Shown: piece by piece, positions 47,872 through 57,437 of the stretch | Numbering within the stretch: the stretch's first letter is position 1 | Layout of the letters: every line of letters starts with the position of its first letter | Source of the DNA: a virus | Direction: 5' to 3' (one strand) | Virus record (IMG/VR): IMGVR_UViG_3300011116_000574 | Location: 1 to 64,000 of that record | DNA length: 64,000 bases | Position numbers and translations under genes: made by a program | The notes under the pieces: model-generated | What the model was told of the DNA's origin: nothing | Seen by the model: the letters and a program-made list of their open reading frames with translations, nothing else | The model's database searches: none

Positions 47872-48843
47872 ATGAAGGTTTCTTTTACGGGTGCTCCCGA
47901 ACATATGTATGTAGCTCTAGGCTATGGTAACGCATCTTGGCATATTTTTCAAAGTATGAAGAAATTAGGTTTAGATCCCGTGGTTCGGGATAAAGAAGCA
48001 AAGGTTGGTATTTCTTTCTGTCAACCCGCTCATTATTCCTTCGGCGAAAATCAATATAAAATTGGTTATACACCTTGGGAGTCTACAGAATTTCTTCCTA
48101 ATTGGCAAGAGGGCTTAGAATTAGCAGATGAAATTTGGACTACATCGCATTGGAATAAGAAAATCTTTGAAGCTAAGTTAGATAAAGAAGTATTTGTCTA
48201 CTTGCATGGTATAGACAAAGAGTTTATGCCTATGAAGCGTAAATGGGATAGATCAGAGCCATTTACCTTCTTACATATTGGCGAGCCATTTAATCGTAAA
48301 GATGGTCAACTTGTTGTAGATGTATTTGCAAGGCTCTATGGCAACGACCCCCGCTACCGCCTGATTATGAAATGTACAAAGTCAAACATGCTAAGTCTGA
48401 TGAATATGCCACCAAATCTAGTTTGCAACAACATTATCATCAGAAATGATGTTATTTCTCGTGAAGAACTCATCGACCTATACGCATCTGTTCAATGCTT
48501 TGTATATCCATCTTGGGGAGAAGGTTTTGGATTTAATCCACTTCAGGCACTAGCTATGGGTATTCCAACTATTTGTACCGCAGAGTGGGCGGAGTACAAA
48601 GATAGAATTACACTACCTCTTGACTCTGAATCCGCATGGTCTCCTTGGCAAGAAGTTCACCCTGGATATATGGTAAAACCTAGTGCAGAACAACTTGCTC
48701 AACATATGGTAGAGGTTGTAGAAAACTATGATAAATATTGTGCAGTAGCATTTAAGAACTCTGTAAAAGTTCATAGAGAATATGACTGGGATCTTGTTAC
48801 AAGACCCGCTGCAGGTAGATTAAAAAAAATTATAAAAAACTAG
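47872..48843 (+). CDS. Family 4-like glycosyltransferase
   Basis: 323 aa. GT-B fold: donor domain with FTFLHIGEPFNRKDGQLVVD, IIIRNDVISREELIDLYASV, and YPSWGEGFGFNPLQALAMG, the GT4 E-x7-E region. It stands apart from the two glycan operons beside the reductase gene. Substrate unknown. Confidence 0.85.
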   Translation: MKVSFTGAPEHMYVALGYGNASWHIFQSMKKLGLDPVVRDKEAKVGISFCQPAHYSFGENQYKIGYTPWESTEFLPNWQEGLELADEIWTTSHWNKKIFEAKLDKEVFVYLHGIDKEFMPMKRKWDRSEPFTFLHIGEPFNRKDGQLVVDVFARLYGNDPRYRLIMKCTKSNMLSLMNMPPNLVCNNIIIRNDVISREELIDLYASVQCFVYPSWGEGFGFNPLQALAMGIPTICTAEWAEYKDRITLPLDSESAWSPWQEVHPGYMVKPSAEQLAQHMVEVVENYDKYCAVAFKNSVKVHREYDWDLVTRPAAGRLKKIIKN

Positions 48844-48907
48844 ATTTTAGAAAAAAATAATGTTACACTAGAAACCTAATCAAAAAAATGAAAAGGTGTG
48901 TGTATAC

Positions 48908-50836
48908 ATGAGCGGGATAGAAAATCCTTATGAAAACTTTATTGCGCTTAGCCGTTATGCTCGTTGGCTAAGCGAAGAAAATAGACGAGAAACTTGGTCA
49001 GAGACCGTAGATAGATATTTTGATTATATTCAAAAACATCTAAAGGACAAGCATGGCTATGTGCCAGATGAAAAGCTTGTTGCCGAATTAAAACAATTTG
49101 TATTCGATAGAAATGTAATGCCTAGCATGCGTTCAGTTATGACCGCAGGTACTGCGTTGGAAAGAGATAATGTTGCAGGATATAATTGCTCTTTTCTTCC
49201 TGTCGACTCACTTCGTTCATTCGATGAAGCAATGTATATTCTTATGTGTGGAACAGGGGTAGGTTTCTCAGTAGAGAGTATGTATGTGAATAAGCTTCCA
49301 GTAATTGCAGAGTCATTCGAAAAGACCGACACAATTATTGTTGTAGAAGATTCAAAGGCGGGCTGGTCAAAAGCACTGCGTGAACTTATTGCATTACTAT
49401 ATCAGGGTCAGATTCCTGCAATTGATGTTTCTAAGGTCCGACCTGCTGGTGCAAGACTAAAAACTTTTGGTGGTCGTGCATCTGGTCCTCAGCCATTAAT
49501 TAATCTTTTTGATTTTACTATCAAAACATTTAAGCATGCTGCTGGTCGTAAACTAAAGCCTATTGAAGCGCATGATGTCATGTGTAAGATCGGCGAGGTA
49601 GTTGTAGTCGGTGGTGTACGCCGTAGTGCTATGATTTCTCTTTCCGACCTCAGCGATCACGATATGGCAACGGCAAAAACAGGTGCTTGGTGGGAGAATC
49701 ATCCACAAAGAGCATTGTCTAACAACTCAGTTGCATTTGCTGGAAAGCCAGAAATGAATGACTTTATTGCAGAATGGAAATCTGTTTATGACTCTAAGTC
49801 TGGTGAGCGTGGTATTTACAATGTAAAAGCTGCACAAACACAAGCAGCAAATTTTGGTCGCAGAGATTCAGAAATTCATTATGGAACTAATCCCTGCTCC
49901 GAAATCATTCTTAGACCATATCAGTTCTGTAATCTTTCAGAAGTTGTACTTCGTGAAGAAGACACAGTTGAGCATATTGCTCGTAAAGTAGAGTTGGCAA
50001 CTATTCTTGGAACTTGGCAGTCAACCCTAACAGACTTTAAGTACTTGCGTAAAATTTGGAAAGATAATACAGAGGAAGAGCGTTTACTTGGAGTTTCACT
50101 TACTGGTCAGTTTGGTCATAAGTATATGTCTGGTCAACAGGGGCTTGAAAAGCTCGCTAACACCCTTGACTTTCTTAGAGAACTTGCAGTAACAACAAAT
50201 GTTGAAGAGGCTGGCAAAATTGGAATTAATCCATCTGCAGCAATTACCTGCGTAAAGCCATCTGGAACTGTATCTCAGCTAGTTGGAGTTTCATCTGGCA
50301 TGCATCCTTGGCACAGCGATTACTATATTCGCACTGTTCGTGGAGATAAAAAAGATCCACTAACTCAATTCCTAAAAGATTCTGGAATTCCCGCCGAAGA
50401 TGATTTTATGAAGCCAAATGACACTACTGTTTTTTCATTCCCAATGAAAGCACCTAAAAATGCTATTAAGCGTAATGATCTTACAGCAATTGAACATTTA
50501 AATGTTTGGCTTACATACCAAAGACACTGGTGTGAGCATAAGCCATCAATTACAGTTTCTATTCGTGAAGACGAATGGATGGAAGTTGGTGCTTGGGTAT
50601 ACAAGCACTTTGATGAATTATCTGGAGTTTCGTTCCTGCCATATTCTGAACACACCTATGTACAAGCACCTTATCAGGATGCTACAAAAGAAGAGTATGA
50701 TGCTTTTGTAAAGAAAATGCCAAAGCATATTGCTTGGGAAAATCTTTCCCTTTACGAAACAGAAGATAATACTACTGGTTCTCAATCACTTGCCTGTACA
50801 AGTGGAGAATGTGAATTGGTAGATATTGGGGCATAA
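48908..50836 (+). CDS. nrdJ: Class II (B12-dependent) ribonucleotide reductase
   Basis: 642 aa from ATG at 48908. Monomeric RTPR-like features: MPSMRSVMTAG, VAGYNCSFLPVDS, MCGTGVGFSVE, NPCSEIILRPYQFCNLSEVV with catalytic Cys-x-Glu, PSGTVSQLVG, and a C-terminal redox pair CTSGEC. It makes deoxynucleotides using adenosylcobalamin and can be reduced by thioredoxin, which the phage also encodes (24165). It needs cobalamin from the host or water. Confidence 0.92.
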   Translation: MSGIENPYENFIALSRYARWLSEENRRETWSETVDRYFDYIQKHLKDKHGYVPDEKLVAELKQFVFDRNVMPSMRSVMTAGTALERDNVAGYNCSFLPVDSLRSFDEAMYILMCGTGVGFSVESMYVNKLPVIAESFEKTDTIIVVEDSKAGWSKALRELIALLYQGQIPAIDVSKVRPAGARLKTFGGRASGPQPLINLFDFTIKTFKHAAGRKLKPIEAHDVMCKIGEVVVVGGVRRSAMISLSDLSDHDMATAKTGAWWENHPQRALSNNSVAFAGKPEMNDFIAEWKSVYDSKSGERGIYNVKAAQTQAANFGRRDSEIHYGTNPCSEIILRPYQFCNLSEVVLREEDTVEHIARKVELATILGTWQSTLTDFKYLRKIWKDNTEEERLLGVSLTGQFGHKYMSGQQGLEKLANTLDFLRELAVTTNVEEAGKIGINPSAAITCVKPSGTVSQLVGVSSGMHPWHSDYYIRTVRGDKKDPLTQFLKDSGIPAEDDFMKPNDTTVFSFPMKAPKNAIKRNDLTAIEHLNVWLTYQRHWCEHKPSITVSIREDEWMEVGAWVYKHFDELSGVSFLPYSEHTYVQAPYQDATKEEYDAFVKKMPKHIAWENLSLYETEDNTTGSQSLACTSGECELVDIGA

Positions 50837-50849
50837 CTAATGCTTCATT

Positions 50850-50880
50850 AAGACCCCGCCTTTTGGCGGGGTCTTTGTAT
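50850..50880 (+). terminator. Rho-independent terminator after nrdJ
   Basis: AAGACCCCGCC-TTTT-GGCGGGGTCTT, an 11-bp perfect stem followed by a short T-rich run. Confidence 0.9.
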
Positions 50881-50888
50881 TTCTACCT

Positions 50889-50902
50889 TAAAGTGGTATA
50901 AT
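50889..50902 (+). promoter_or_regulatory. Extended -10 promoter for tail genes
   Basis: TAAAGTGGTATAAT, TATAAT at 50897-50902, right after the terminator. Third copy of the AAAGTGGTATAAT box. Confidence 0.6.
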
Positions 50903-50933
50903 TTTGTTATAAATCTTATGGAATGGTCGTGGC

Positions 50934-51314
50934 ATGGCAACTAAAGCAAATTTTGAACATATTCAGGGAGATAATTTTCGCCTGAATATTACATATTATG
51001 ATTCAAGCGGTAGCGTTGTAAATCTATCGGGTTACTCTGCCGTACTTGAGGTTAGAGATCAGCCTGGTGGTCAACTTTTATGCACCACTGCCTCTATTGG
51101 TTCAATTCCATCAAGTGGATCTTATTCTGGACTATATATATCTACCCCAAGTGCTTCTAGTGGGGCTTTAATTATTAATCTTCCAGGAACTGAAACAGCT
51201 AATTTCAATTACCCACGATCATCATATCAGATTAGAGTTCAGAGTTCGGGTGGGATAAAAGATACCCTTGCTCATGGATGGATTTCTGTAGATGCGGGTA
51301 CCATTGACATATGA
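50934..51314 (+). CDS. Virion structural protein, small beta domain
   Basis: 126 aa. FEHIQGDNFRLNITYYDSSG, YSAVLEVRDQPGGQLL, and YQIRVQSSGGIKDTLAHGWI resemble the N-terminal beta-sandwich of baseplate or fibre-network proteins. The first gene of the tail-fibre group; the stop overlaps the next start. Confidence 0.6.
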   Translation: MATKANFEHIQGDNFRLNITYYDSSGSVVNLSGYSAVLEVRDQPGGQLLCTTASIGSIPSSGSYSGLYISTPSASSGALIINLPGTETANFNYPRSSYQIRVQSSGGIKDTLAHGWISVDAGTIDI

Positions 51315-52582
51315 GCGATAACTATTCCATAATTGAACCAATAATACATACAGTTAGTGCTACACAAATAACCAACACTGTTGTTGTTTCATCTCCAGGT
51401 CCACAAGGTCCAATTGGAGAATTTCAGCCTTCAAGTATTCCAACTGCATATCCAATAACAAATGCTTCTGGAACAATTGGATACAATACATCTTATATTC
51501 CAGCTAGTGCTACATATTCTTCAAGTGCTGGTATTTCATCATCTACTACTCAAACAAATTTTAACTCCCTGACTATAAGTGGTTCGAATGTGGCAACACA
51601 ACAATATGTTTTGGCAAACATTCCAGCTTCTGCCCAATATGCTGGAAGTTCACAGTATGCTACAAATTCTGGAAGTTCAAGTTATGCGACATTATCATCT
51701 AGTGCAAATATATCATCAAGCACTAACTATATTTTAGGATCTAATGTATCTGGTGCAGTTGCTAGTGCTACAATTTCAGCAAGCGGAATTATATCATCTA
51801 GTGCTAATATTTCTTCAAGTGCCATAACATCTTCAAGTGCTACAATCTCTTCTAGTGCAAACATATCAGCATCAGCAAACTATGCTATTAACTCTGAAAG
51901 TTTAAATGGTCAACCAGGTTCTTATTATGCTCCCGCCACATCTAGTGTTGGAATTGGTTCTACCAGAATTACTTTAAATACAACAACATCATCTTTAGGC
52001 GGGGTTTTAATAAACAATAGCTCATCAGTATTATCTCCACTTTTAATTCTTAATAATACTAATACGCAACCTTCAACTACTCAAGGTACGCTGTATTATG
52101 AAACAAACACCTTTAGTCCGACAATTGTTACTGACACTACCAGCCCAATTCACATGCTTCAGCAAGTTATGATTAGAGCGGTAAATGATAGTAATGCAAC
52201 AATATCTAAGGGTCATGCTGTATACTTAAGTGGAGCACAAGGAAATAGACCTGCAGTAAAGTTAGCAATTGCTTCAAGTTCCACAACACATGATGTTATT
52301 GGTCTTGTATATGACGATATTGCAGCTCATCAAGATGGTTGGATTATTATACAGGGTCTTATAGAAGGCGTTGACACAAGAGCTTATACAGAAGGTGAAT
52401 ACATTTACCTTTCTGCAGCAAGTGCTGGAGGAATAACTTCTACAGCACCTTCTTATCCAAACTACGCCTATGTTGTTGCACAAGCACTTAATTCAACTGT
52501 TCAAGGCAAACTCCTTGTTAAGGTATATGATGCTTATAATCAAGTTAATATACCAGGAGCAATTCAGTTCTCTGATGGATAG
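51311..52582 (+). CDS. Tail fibre-like protein with Ser/Ala repeats
   Basis: 423 aa. Residues about 60-200 contain many SSxxISSSA-type repeats (SSANISSSAITSSSATISSS) typical of elongated trimeric fibres. A short collagen-like GPQGPIG occurs near residue 33. The end PGAIQFSDG is a common fibre motif that normally continues into T-x-Q; here a TAG follows, and the next gene starts 8 bases earlier in another frame. Confidence 0.7.
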   Translation: MSDNYSIIEPIIHTVSATQITNTVVVSSPGPQGPIGEFQPSSIPTAYPITNASGTIGYNTSYIPASATYSSSAGISSSTTQTNFNSLTISGSNVATQQYVLANIPASAQYAGSSQYATNSGSSSYATLSSSANISSSTNYILGSNVSGAVASATISASGIISSSANISSSAITSSSATISSSANISASANYAINSESLNGQPGSYYAPATSSVGIGSTRITLNTTTSSLGGVLINNSSSVLSPLLILNNTNTQPSTTQGTLYYETNTFSPTIVTDTTSPIHMLQQVMIRAVNDSNATISKGHAVYLSGAQGNRPAVKLAIASSSTTHDVIGLVYDDIAAHQDGWIIIQGLIEGVDTRAYTEGEYIYLSAASAGGITSTAPSYPNYAYVVAQALNSTVQGKLLVKVYDAYNQVNIPGAIQFSDG

Positions 52583-53939
52583 AGCTGTTGGTTCTGAAAA
52601 TGCCAAACTTGACATAAACGGAAATGCTTCCGTAACAACTTTAAATATTACTGCATCTACATTATCTACAAGTTCAACAACAGGAGCCTTAGTCGTTAAA
52701 GGTGGTATTGCTACAGGAGATGGAGTTACTGTAGGTGGAAATTTAACAGTCATTGGAAATATTAATGGATCAGCAACATTTGCAAATAATTCTGCAAGTT
52801 TAGACGGGATTATAAGTAGTTCTTATGCTCTTAAATCATATGTCGACTCTGCATCTTTAAATGCATATAATGCAGCAAGTGCTTATACGCAAAGCGGGTC
52901 CTGGAGTAATGCTAATGCTTCTGTTTCATACTCATCAAGTGTTGGCGGTAATTTAGTGGGTGGACTATTTAATACTTCTAGTGGGCAAGCAACATTATTC
53001 TCAACACCATCTTCAATTAATATTGGAATTGCGAATGCCAATGGTTTTCAAACTATTAATATTGGAAATTCAAGGGTCACAAGCAATAGATTAATAAATA
53101 TTGGAGGAACTGATGTATTTACAGCAGTAGAAACAATTAATATTGGTACAGGTTCTGTAACTGTTGGTGGAAGAACAATAAATATTGGTACGGGAACCGC
53201 ATCCAATAGCATTGTTATTGGAAGTCTGCTGACCGCATCAATTAATGCTAATACCTATATAAATGGAGCTTTAACTGTTACAAACCTTATTTCTGGAACA
53301 TCTGCCTCTGCCACCACATCTTCAAGTGCTAGATACTCATCAAGTGCCACAACTTCATTAAATTCAGCAAGTTTGGGTGGTATTGTAGCAAGCGAGTACG
53401 CAACAGAAACAGATGTTTATACTGCACAATTAACTCCAACAACATCTATAGATCTTTTTCCAAGAACATCTATTGCGGGAGTAAGAACACTTGCTGCTGG
53501 CACAATTTATGCTACTGGATTTGTACCAATTAAAAACTTTACACTGAATACAGTTACAGTAGTTTTAACATCTGCGGGAACATCATCAATACAGTTTGGT
53601 CTTATTTCTACATCTGGCTCTACACTAACGGTTGTTGCAAGTACCGTTGCAGTGGTTCCTGGAGGAGCTGGTATTTTTACTGGGTCTTTTTCTACTCCTC
53701 AAACATTAACCGCTGGTCAAAGCTATGCAATTGGATTTTTGGCGGTGGGCGGAACAAACCCAACACTTGTTGGTCAAGCTTTTGCGACAACTAATGCGGG
53801 AATAAGTTATGGGCTATCTCCGTTTATGGCAGCAAATTCATCTACCACAACATACACATCAATTCCTGCTGCTGGAAACACTATTGCACTTAATACTGCA
53901 ACACCAACAGTTGCAATGGCTTGGGCTAGGTTATCTTAA
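52575..53939 (+). CDS. Tail fibre-like protein
   Basis: 454 aa from ATG at 52575. Fibre repeats include ENAKLDINGNASVTTLNITA, VKGGIATGDGVTVGGNLTVI, and INIGTGSVTVGGRTINIGTG. The C-terminal 150 residues form a globular beta domain (GFVPIKNFTLNTVTVVLTSA). It may once have been one protein with 51311, since it begins where FSDG ends. Confidence 0.7.
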   Translation: MDRAVGSENAKLDINGNASVTTLNITASTLSTSSTTGALVVKGGIATGDGVTVGGNLTVIGNINGSATFANNSASLDGIISSSYALKSYVDSASLNAYNAASAYTQSGSWSNANASVSYSSSVGGNLVGGLFNTSSGQATLFSTPSSINIGIANANGFQTINIGNSRVTSNRLINIGGTDVFTAVETINIGTGSVTVGGRTINIGTGTASNSIVIGSLLTASINANTYINGALTVTNLISGTSASATTSSSARYSSSATTSLNSASLGGIVASEYATETDVYTAQLTPTTSIDLFPRTSIAGVRTLAAGTIYATGFVPIKNFTLNTVTVVLTSAGTSSIQFGLISTSGSTLTVVASTVAVVPGGAGIFTGSFSTPQTLTAGQSYAIGFLAVGGTNPTLVGQAFATTNAGISYGLSPFMAANSSTTTYTSIPAAGNTIALNTATPTVAMAWARLS

Positions 53940-53982
53940 TGACTGGCTTTAATAAAAATCAAGAAAAGGTATAATAGATAGT

Positions 53983-56900
53983 ATGTCATATGATTTACAA
54001 GTACTAAGAGATAATCCAATTGGTTATTGGTCATTCAATAATACCAATAAGGATATTACTAGATATGCTAATACGGCTACTGTTAGTGGGTCTTATACAA
54101 CCCCGCCGATTATTGCAAATGGCGGATATTCGCTAAAAGTAAATAGTTCTACTACTGCTACTATAACTAACACTGCTGGTAAATATGAATGCTTTTCCAA
54201 TAACTATCAAAATAGAACCTTTACGATTGCTTTTTGGCTTAGCCTTAATAACCAATTAAATGGTTCTGGTGCTGGAACTTATACAAACGATCAACTTACC
54301 CTACTATCAATTAAAAACGGTGCCACAGTAATTGGTAAAATTGTATACGATTATAAGTCGAATACGGTTAGGTATACTTTTCCAGGAACAAATAACAAAG
54401 ATTCTTATGCGGTCATTGATGATTTTGACAAGCAATATTACATAGTTGCAACATATTCTAATGGAAGTCATTCTATAAAAATTAATGGTAGAAATGGGTT
54501 TATTGGTTTGGTTAGCGATTTTTCAAATATGACATCAGCAACAAAAAGCAATATCTCCTTTGTCATTGCTGATACAAGTACCACATCAAACTTTCTTACA
54601 AATAGTTTAGCTTTTTACGACTATCAAATTTCAGATGAGCAAATAAAAAGACATATTCTTTGGGCAGGAAATGATGAAAAACCAAACTTTCAAGGCTCAA
54701 TTTCTGCAAGCACATCCATCTTTACATTCTTAGAAGAAAATCAAGATTTAGGTTATGCAAAAACTATTTCTGGTCAAGATTTCCTAATATTGGGAGAGTT
54801 GGATAAATTAAATGTGACGGATTCTGGATTAACTCCATTAAAGTTAGACACCCCAACATTTAATACCAACTACGATAGTACCGCATCCTATACAATAAAT
54901 AGTTCTTCTGGAATAAATTGGTCGGGATCTGCGGGAGTAGACATTAATTTCTTTCCAAATTATTTTAATATGACAACTGGATTTACTTTATATATGACAG
55001 TAAATAGAACTTCTACTGGAAGTTATAACGAATATTTATTTGGACTATCAAATGTAAACGGACAAAGCATGTTCCTTGAGTATAATGTTCCAGATGGAAA
55101 TACAAACTATTATTTAAAAATGTATGATTCTTATACTGGCTCTACCACAACCATTGTTAGTCTAGCTAGTGGTCAATCAGCATCTACCGCAAAAATTTCA
55201 AATGTTGCCGTACAATTTTCTGGAAGCCTAATTAATCTTTACACATCTGACAATTCTGGAGTAACAGCATCGTCTACATCTGGTTTACCCCTTAATATGA
55301 ATCAGAATTCAATATTAACCTTGGGAAATAGTTATAATTCTCCAAAAAATTTATATTCTTATATAGAAGATTTTGGGGTAACAGATCAGTATTTTGCTAG
55401 TGTTACATCAATCCCCTTTGGCAGTGTTTCTAACTTTATCATGCCATTAACAGCATCAGCTAGTCCATTTCTTATTAAACAAAGAGGAACCTGGATACAT
55501 CAAGTACCATCCGTAGTTATACCTTTTTATAATTTTTACGGAACCGTTTTTGACTGGAAAACAATGGATAACTGTCAGGTTCTTTACTCTGTTGATAATG
55601 GAAGCACCTACAACATTGTAAATAGGCATCAAACTGCAAGTTTATATAATACGCTTGGTGTTGCGGGTAATATTGCAGTAAAAGTTCAAATTGATACAGA
55701 CTATGTGTTAGATCAAAAAAATCAATCCTTTAATAATTTTTATTACAATGTTTATGGTCCGATGAGTTTAATTTCTGATAATGAAATGTATACTCTGTCA
55801 TCATCAACATCTAGCGTTAGCCCAAACCTAAGAATATCTAATGGAACTAATAATATTTTAGCAAGACAAAAAAACTTTGGCGTTAAATTTGGAGGAGAGT
55901 TGCCAACAAATGCTCTTATTACTGTTCCAACATCATCTTCTTATTCCGCCATTGAAATGTGGTATAGACCAGATTTTATTCCAACTCAAACATTAAGAAC
56001 AAATATCATTAAAAATCCATCTTTTGAAGTTACCCCAACTGCGAGTATGTTTATAACTTATAATACAAATTATCCAGTAAGCACATCAACAGCATCCCCA
56101 CTATTTAGAACTAGAAGCGTAACTCAAAATACAGGAACATTCCTAAATGCACAGATTAGAATTGGTTTTCATAGAACTAACTCAGTAGCCCTTCCAATAT
56201 ATTATTCTTGTGATCCTGGTCAAGCATATACTTTTTCTTTCTATATGTCAGACATATTAATGCCATCTCCATCTATTACTGCAAGAATAAGATTTTATAA
56301 TTCTGCTGCATCAGCAACAGTTCTTTCAACAACAACTTCAACTAGCACTATATCAACAGCATCTTACACAAGGGTTTCTGTGACCGCAACTGCACCCACA
56401 TCTATAACAGCGTCTTTAAACGGAAATTTAATATTTCCAGACTTTTTTTGTCCTACAAACACTACATCAAGTTATAGTGGTGGTAGATTCCAGGCAGATG
56501 GAATTTTATTAGAGGCAAGTCCAGCACTAAATGAATATTTTGACGGTTCGTTTACAGGTGCTTCTTGGTCGGGAACTGCAGACATTTCATCATCAAGCTT
56601 GCTATACGCCAGTCCAGTTCATATAATAAATAATACAATAGATCAAAAAATTAGCTCTAGTTCTATTGCAACCGCCCCAGCTATATACATAGATAATTTG
56701 GGTAAATTTAGATCTTTGGGTGGAACCTTATATATAAACGGTGCATCCGTAGTTGACGGGTCATATTCTGCTAGTCAAAATGAGCTGTATCATTTAACTT
56801 TGGTTTTATCATCACCAACATCATCGGCTTTGTATTTAAATGGTGGTAATTTAGTAATGAACTCTACAAGAAGTAAAGGTACATATGGATATCTACAATT

Positions 56901-57048
56901 TTGGAATAGTACCCCAACTGCAGCAGATATTTTAGATAGATATTCCCAGTTTGTTGGTAAAACAATAGTGTCAATTACCGACACAAATACAACTAAATTA
57001 TACTCTGCCTTGTCGCCAGAATTATATATTATCACCAGTCTTGGCTAA
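53983..57048 (+). CDS. Large tail protein with LamG-like domains
   Basis: 1021 aa. LRDNPIGYWSFNNTNKDITR at the N terminus and IAFWLSLNNQLNGSGAGTYT are concanavalin/LamG-like; two more such regions follow (FTLYMTVNRTSTGSYNEYLF; IEMWYRPDFIPTQ). Such domains bind surface sugars. TATAAT lies 7 bases before ATG (leaderless). A receptor-binding or adhesion role is likely. Confidence 0.75.
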   Translation: MSYDLQVLRDNPIGYWSFNNTNKDITRYANTATVSGSYTTPPIIANGGYSLKVNSSTTATITNTAGKYECFSNNYQNRTFTIAFWLSLNNQLNGSGAGTYTNDQLTLLSIKNGATVIGKIVYDYKSNTVRYTFPGTNNKDSYAVIDDFDKQYYIVATYSNGSHSIKINGRNGFIGLVSDFSNMTSATKSNISFVIADTSTTSNFLTNSLAFYDYQISDEQIKRHILWAGNDEKPNFQGSISASTSIFTFLEENQDLGYAKTISGQDFLILGELDKLNVTDSGLTPLKLDTPTFNTNYDSTASYTINSSSGINWSGSAGVDINFFPNYFNMTTGFTLYMTVNRTSTGSYNEYLFGLSNVNGQSMFLEYNVPDGNTNYYLKMYDSYTGSTTTIVSLASGQSASTAKISNVAVQFSGSLINLYTSDNSGVTASSTSGLPLNMNQNSILTLGNSYNSPKNLYSYIEDFGVTDQYFASVTSIPFGSVSNFIMPLTASASPFLIKQRGTWIHQVPSVVIPFYNFYGTVFDWKTMDNCQVLYSVDNGSTYNIVNRHQTASLYNTLGVAGNIAVKVQIDTDYVLDQKNQSFNNFYYNVYGPMSLISDNEMYTLSSSTSSVSPNLRISNGTNNILARQKNFGVKFGGELPTNALITVPTSSSYSAIEMWYRPDFIPTQTLRTNIIKNPSFEVTPTASMFITYNTNYPVSTSTASPLFRTRSVTQNTGTFLNAQIRIGFHRTNSVALPIYYSCDPGQAYTFSFYMSDILMPSPSITARIRFYNSAASATVLSTTTSTSTISTASYTRVSVTATAPTSITASLNGNLIFPDFFCPTNTTSSYSGGRFQADGILLEASPALNEYFDGSFTGASWSGTADISSSSLLYASPVHIINNTIDQKISSSSIATAPAIYIDNLGKFRSLGGTLYINGASVVDGSYSASQNELYHLTLVLSSPTSSALYLNGGNLVMNSTRSKGTYGYLQFWNSTPTAADILDRYSQFVGKTIVSITDTNTTKLYSALSPELYIITSLG

Positions 57049-57098
57049 TATATGTCACTAAATTTCGTTTTCATAAGTAAAAATGGTAAAATCTATTT

Positions 57099-57437
57099 AT
57101 GGGAAGAATGAATATAACAGAAGTAGAAGAAGTTTCTTATGGACTTTATCTCTGGGAAACTCCAGATGGCAAGTTGTTAATGGATGAAGACGGAAACTAT
57201 CTTAATGTTGCTGCTATAAAGGGCGACATATCTAGAATCAATAGTATTAAGCAGGTAGCAAAATCTTTAGGTATAGAAGGTCAACCAGTATGGTTTTCTG
57301 GTCATAGAAGAGTGACCGAGGAAGAATATGAATACCAGAAGCAGAGAATGGATTTGGGTCTTATTCCAGATGAATTAGATGTTCCTGCAATCAAAGAGGA
57401 TATTGAACAAAAGAGAAAGATGGGTCTTTACAAATAA
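57099..57437 (+). CDS. Hypothetical protein before the portal
   Basis: 112 aa. TAAAAT lies 6 bases before ATG. YGLYLWETPDGKLLMDEDGN, then SIKQVAKSLGIEGQPVWFSG and charged helices. Found in the head module with its stop overlapping the portal start; may be an assembly factor. Family not named. Confidence 0.65.
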   Translation: MGRMNITEVEEVSYGLYLWETPDGKLLMDEDGNYLNVAAIKGDISRINSIKQVAKSLGIEGQPVWFSGHRRVTEEEYEYQKQRMDLGLIPDELDVPAIKEDIEQKRKMGLYK

